Shown here: positions 60,525 through 64,000 of the stretch, in pieces | Layout of the letters: each line of letters starts with the position of its first letter | Position numbering within the stretch: position 1 is the first letter of the stretch | DNA from: Sphingopyxis sp. OPL5 | Lineage (GTDB): Bacteria > Pseudomonadota > Alphaproteobacteria > Sphingomonadales > Sphingomonadaceae | DNA: 64,000 bases | Assembly (NCBI RefSeq): GCF_003797775.2 | Contig: NZ_CP060725.1 | Coordinates: forward strand, 930,001 to 994,000 | Direction of reading: 5' to 3' | Made by a program: the position numbers and the translations under genes | The notes under the pieces: generated by a model | Database searches by the model: none | The model's input: the letters and a program-made list of their open reading frames with translations, nothing else | What the model was told of the DNA's origin: nothing

Positions 60525-62354
60525 CTACCCCTTGTACATCGCCGCGATCCGGTCGGCGTAGACTTCGCGCAGTACATGGCGGCGGATCTTCATCGACGGG
60601 GTCATCTGTTCATTCTCGATCGTGAACGCCTCGTCGGCGAGGTCGAATTTGCGGACCTTTTCGATTACCGACAGCTGGCCGTTGACCCGGTCGACCGCGG
60701 CGCGAAGCGCGGCGCGGAATTTTTCATGTTCGCGGAGCAGCGCCATTTCCCTGGGCAGCCCCTCGGCCTCCGCCCATTCGGCGGCCCATTCGGGATCGGG
60801 GACGAGTAGCCCGACGAGATGCGGGCGCTTGTCGCCATAGACCATCGCCTGCAGGATTTCGGGCTGGAGCGTCAGCATGCCTTCGACCCGCTGCGGCGCG
60901 ACATTGTCGCCCTTGTCGTTGACGATCAGGTCCTTCTTGCGGTCGGTGATGACGATGCGGCCCTGGGGGTCGATATGGCCGATGTCGCCGGTGTGCAGCC
61001 AGGGTCCCTTGTCGGGTTCGGCGGGATCGACGACCAGCACGCGCGCGGTCTCGGGCTTGTTGCGCCAATAGCCTTTCATGACCAGTTCGCCGCGCACCAG
61101 GATTTCGCCATCGTCGGCGATCCGGACCTCGGTGTTCATCAGCGGCGGGCCGACGGTGTCCATCTTCAGCCCGACCGACGGGCGGTTGCAGCTGATCACC
61201 GGCCCCGCCTCGGTCTGGCCATAGCCCTGGAGCAATGTGAGTCCGATCGAGTGGAAAAACACCCCGATCTCGGGGTTGAGCGGCGCGCCGCCCGACACGA
61301 GCGCCTTCATCCGGCCGCCGAAGCGCTGCTGGATCTTGGGACGGAACAATTTGTCGAGGATCAGGTCGACCGGGCGGTCGAGCACGCCCATGCGGCGCTC
61401 ATAATCCTTTTCGCCGACGCGGATCGCCTGGTTGAGCATCCAGTTGGCGAGCTTGCCCTGTTTTTCGACCGACTTGATCATCCGGGCGCGGATCACCTCG
61501 AACAGCCGCGGCACGACGACCATGATCGTCGGGCGCGACTCCTCGATGTTCGAGAGCAGTTTTTCGAGGCCCTCGCTGTAATAGATTTGCGCGCCGACCA
61601 TGATCGGCAGAAACTGCCCGCCCGAATGTTCATAGGCGTGACTGAGCGGCAGGAACGAGAGAAACACCTCCTCGTCGCCAATGCCGAAGTCGTTGACGAG
61701 CACCTCGGCGGCGCCGGCGGCATTGTGCAGGATCGCACCATGATGCTGCATCACCCCGCGCGGCGCCCCGCCGGTGCCGCTGGTGTAGATGAGGCAGGCG
61801 ACATCGTCGCGGGTGACGCCCAGCCCGCGCGCCTTGGTCTCCTCGACATAGGCGGCGCCATTTTCGACCAGCGGCGCCCAGTCATGGACGCGCACATCGC
61901 CCTGCTGGCCAACGCGCAGGCTTTCCATGCTGATGACGAGGCTCGCGTCCGAACGCATCACCGCCGGCATCAGCACGCGGGCCAGCTTGGCGGTCGAGAC
62001 GATCACCGCCTTCGCCCCGCTGTTGTCGAGAATGTGCTGGTGGTCGCGTTCGGTGTTGGTGGTGTAGGTCGGCACGGTGATGCAGCCCGCCGCCATGATG
62101 CCAAGGTCGGCGATGCAGAATTCGGGGCGGTTCTCGCTGATCAGCACGACACGGTCGCCGTCCTTGAGGCCGAGTTCGCGCAGATTATGCGCGAGCGCCG
62201 ACACCTGGTTCGCGACCTGGCGCCAGCTCATCGGCTGCCAGGCGCGGTCGGCCTTGCGCCACAGAAACGGGTCCTCGCCGCCGCGTTCTGCGCGGTCGAA
62301 GAACATCGCGACCAGGCTCGGGAAATGGTCGAGATGGGGGTTGTCCAGCTTCAT
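60525..62354 (-). CDS. Long-chain acyl-CoA synthetase (FAA1/FadD15 type)
   Basis: A 609-residue AMP-forming ligase that activates fatty acids with ATP and CoA. Family motifs: P-loop YTSGTGGAPRGVM (about 188-200), LPLSHAYEH, GYGQTEAGPVIS (about 373-384), TGDIGHID, and DRKKDLI with the C-terminal catalytic Lys segment near MTPSMKIRRH. Length and the FLSFLPLSHAYEH motif fit the eukaryote-like FAA1 group. In the P-loop the usual Lys reads Ala (GAPRG), a tolerated variant. The upstream gap holds two palindromic repeats. Confidence 0.93.
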   Translation of the reverse strand: MKLDNPHLDHFPSLVAMFFDRAERGGEDPFLWRKADRAWQPMSWRQVANQVSALAHNLRELGLKDGDRVVLISENRPEFCIADLGIMAAGCITVPTYTTNTERDHQHILDNSGAKAVIVSTAKLARVLMPAVMRSDASLVISMESLRVGQQGDVRVHDWAPLVENGAAYVEETKARGLGVTRDDVACLIYTSGTGGAPRGVMQHHGAILHNAAGAAEVLVNDFGIGDEEVFLSFLPLSHAYEHSGGQFLPIMVGAQIYYSEGLEKLLSNIEESRPTIMVVVPRLFEVIRARMIKSVEKQGKLANWMLNQAIRVGEKDYERRMGVLDRPVDLILDKLFRPKIQQRFGGRMKALVSGGAPLNPEIGVFFHSIGLTLLQGYGQTEAGPVISCNRPSVGLKMDTVGPPLMNTEVRIADDGEILVRGELVMKGYWRNKPETARVLVVDPAEPDKGPWLHTGDIGHIDPQGRIVITDRKKDLIVNDKGDNVAPQRVEGMLTLQPEILQAMVYGDKRPHLVGLLVPDPEWAAEWAEAEGLPREMALLREHEKFRAALRAAVDRVNGQLSVIEKVRKFDLADEAFTIENEQMTPSMKIRRHVLREVYADRIAAMYKG

Positions 62355-62384
62355 GCCTCTTGCTCTCCCGGGGAGGTATTCAAT

Positions 62385-62467
62385 AAATAGGGACAGTCCC
62401 TATTTAATTTCTTCTGCTTCTTGGCCGTTCTCGGTTGGCCCGAATTAAATAGGGACTGTCCCTATTT
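62385..62467. repeat. Inverted pair of AAATAGGGAC palindromes
   Basis: AAATAGGGAC-A-GTCCCTATTT (62385-62405) and AAATAGGGAC-T-GTCCCTATTT (62447-62467) are near-perfect 21-base palindromes facing each other across 41 bases; their inner sides (TTTAATT / AATTAAA) extend the symmetry. It is a BIME-like unit; this motif is widespread in proteobacteria next to or distant from REP-associated tyrosine transposases. None is in the window. Confidence 0.8.
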
Positions 62468-62494
62468 GTTGGCGCGCCGCGGCTTCTATCATTC

Positions 62495-64000
62495 CTAGCT
62501 CTGCGGCGGAGCGCCGTCGACCGACGACGTGCCGGGGCCGCGGGGATCGGCGGCGCCATGCCATATTTCGCCAACGCGCTGCGCGGCGTTGAGTTTCGAT
62601 CCGAGGTCGGTGGGGGTGATGGGATAGCCGAAGGGCGCCATCTTGCCGGCGATCGCCTTGCCCGCCGCGTCATTTTCGATCAGCACGCCCTGCTGCCCGA
62701 AGAACAGGTTGGGCAGCGCGATCGCATCCTCGGCGCTCAGCCCCCAGTCGAGCACGCCGACCAAAGTCTTGGCGACGTGCATGATGATCCGCTTGCCGCC
62801 CGCCGAGCCGACCGCGAGCACGACCTTGCCGTCGGGGCCATAGACGATCGTCGGCGACATCGACGACAACGGCCGCTTGCCCGCCTGCACGCGGTTCGCG
62901 GCGGGCGCGTCGCCGCGTACCGGGTTGAGGTCGAAATCGGTGAGCTCGTTGTTGAGGAAAAAGCCGTTGGCGTTGAGGTTGCTGCCGAAGATGCTCTCGA
63001 TCGTCGAGGTCATCGATGCGACATTGCCGTCCTTGTCGACCGCGACGAAATGCGTCGTGCCCTGTTCGGGAACCGGGCCCGACGGGGTACGCGGCTGCGC
63101 GCCCGGCGGGTTGCCGGCAGGATAGGAAGCGGCACGGCCATAGGGTGAGATCAACTGACGGCGCTGCGACAGATAGACCTTGTCGAGCAGGCCGGCGACG
63201 GGGACATCGACGAAATCGCTGTCGCCGAGATATTTCTCGCGATCGGCATAAGCGAGCTGCATCGCTTCCGACAGCAGGTGCCAGCTCATCGGATTGTCCT
63301 TGCCCATCGCCTTCATGTCCCAGCCCTCGATCATGCCGAGGATGCCGAAGACGGTGGTCGCACCCGACGAGGGCGGCCCCATGCCGCACACCTTGTAGAC
63401 GCGGTAGGTGGTGCAGACCGCGGGCTTGTCCTGCGCCTTGTAGGCCGCGAGGTCCTTGGCGGTGAGCAACGCGGGGTTGCGCGTCGATTTTGCCACCGCG
63501 TCGCTGATCGCCTTGGCATTGGCACCGGTGTAGAAAACGTCGGGGCCCTTCGCCGCCATGTCGCGCAGCAGCTTGGCATAAGCGGGATTCTTGATCACCG
63601 TGCCGACCGGCGCGGGCTTGCCGTCGACATAATAGAGCGCGCGCGCGGCGGGGAAGTCCTTCCAGGTATCCTGGAAGCGGTCGAGCCAGCCATAGAGCGC
63701 GGGGGTGACCTGGAAGCCTTCGTCGGCGAGCTTGATCGCCGGCTGGAACAGCGCCTTCCATTCGAGCTTGCCCCATTTCTTGTGGGTCAGCTCCATCAGG
63801 CGAACATTGCCCGGGACGCCGACCGAAAGCCCGCCGGGGATGACGTCGCCATAACCGCGCGACTTGCCGTCTGGACCCATGAAGCGGTCGGGCTTGGCCG
63901 AGGCGGGCGCCATTTCGCGGCCGTTGATCGTACCGATCTGGTCGCTCTTCGCGTCATGATAGACGAGGAAGCCGCCGCCGCCGACACCGCTCGACTGCGG
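62495..64000 (-). CDS. ggt: Gamma-glutamyltransferase, C-terminal part (cut by window edge)
   Basis: Periplasmic GGT processes itself into two subunits and hydrolyses or transfers the gamma-glutamyl group of glutathione. 501 residues are visible; the N-terminus with signal peptide lies right of 64000. Seen: SSGVGGGGFLVYHD (large subunit), GDVIPGGLSVGVPGNVR, MGPPSSGATTVFGILGM, the autoprocessing Thr in QGTTHFVAVDKDGN (Thr codon 63058-63056), NNELTDFD and PLSSMSPTIV. It ends at TAG 62495. A small family repeat lies downstream, before the acyl-CoA ligase. Confidence 0.94.
   Translation of the reverse strand, partial: PQSSGVGGGGFLVYHDAKSDQIGTINGREMAPASAKPDRFMGPDGKSRGYGDVIPGGLSVGVPGNVRLMELTHKKWGKLEWKALFQPAIKLADEGFQVTPALYGWLDRFQDTWKDFPAARALYYVDGKPAPVGTVIKNPAYAKLLRDMAAKGPDVFYTGANAKAISDAVAKSTRNPALLTAKDLAAYKAQDKPAVCTTYRVYKVCGMGPPSSGATTVFGILGMIEGWDMKAMGKDNPMSWHLLSEAMQLAYADREKYLGDSDFVDVPVAGLLDKVYLSQRRQLISPYGRAASYPAGNPPGAQPRTPSGPVPEQGTTHFVAVDKDGNVASMTSTIESIFGSNLNANGFFLNNELTDFDLNPVRGDAPAANRVQAGKRPLSSMSPTIVYGPDGKVVLAVGSAGGKRIIMHVAKTLVGVLDWGLSAEDAIALPNLFFGQQGVLIENDAAGKAIAGKMAPFGYPITPTDLGSKLNAAQRVGEIWHGAADPRGPGTSSVDGAPPQS

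Noticed and set aside
60819..62390. 523-codon open frame on the + strand
   Set aside because: Antisense to the acyl-CoA synthetase; His/Asp-rich, no motifs.

Overview
The window is GC-rich, gene-dense chromosomal DNA from an alphaproteobacterium of the order Sphingomonadales. The best guess is a Sphingopyxis-like genome, judged from protein families and dispersed repeats typical of that group, not from any 16S or database search. Supporting signs are the DUF1465/RcdA protein, an alphaproteobacterial one-cysteine DksA, UrcA, a MerC-domain protein, DUF6356, PEP-CTERM-like sorting, short HisG and several families of palindromic REP-like repeats. I found no rRNA, tRNA, CRISPR array, prophage or insertion sequence. 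About 72 protein genes are supported. Three more are interrupted by single-base lesions.

Layout. 1-7 kb: start of hisG-hisD, then small conserved regulators (DUF1465, two DUF465 proteins, PilZ, DksA), a Ser/Gly-repeat surface protein with a frameshift, and an ArsR-AHSA1 pair behind a strong palindromic operator. 7-14 kb: serS-surE-(degenerate SRAP)-nlpD-K+ channel, DUF423, rimO. 14.1-16.6 kb: an AT-rich single gene encoding a SIR2-STAND-like protein with a helical C-terminus, by far the most foreign-looking gene here and a probable antiphage defence factor. 16.8-27 kb: DUF4403 lipoprotein, a DUF1579-like gene with an amber codon, a phosphate locus (a Nudix-DUF47 fusion and a Pit transporter behind a Pho-box-like site), a Baeyer-Villiger-type monooxygenase, a haem-motif lipoprotein and a small stress-type operon.

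26.5-42 kb: M17 aminopeptidase and NlpC/P60, argC, a PQQ-type sugar dehydrogenase, dnaN, a racemase, LysR/UrcA, an HxlR regulator diverging from an SDR gene across four phased direct repeats, rlmN, a small outer-membrane protein, an L,D-transpeptidase broken by a TGA codon, and a MOSC protein. 42-52 kb: the arylesterase and YbbA/YbbP-type ABC exporter pair, a TauE/SafE permease, a tandemly duplicated membrane protein, a metallophosphoesterase and thrS. 52-64 kb: MerC protein behind a Zur-like box, a three-gene HTH operon with two TGTCAA-N6-TTGACA operators, hydrolases, thioesterase and glyoxalase-family genes, a GGDEF protein diverging from gloB, an acyl-CoA synthetase, and a gamma-glutamyltransferase running off the right edge.

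Common threads. Several housekeeping genes (serS, rimO, rlmN, the sugar dehydrogenase) have good -35/-10 boxes so close to the ATG that they look leaderless. Envelope maintenance is well represented (NlpD, NlpC/P60, L,D-transpeptidase, GGT). Three genes carry one disabling change each, which suggests recent decay or sequence error. All functional statements come from reading the translations and recalling families; no search was run.
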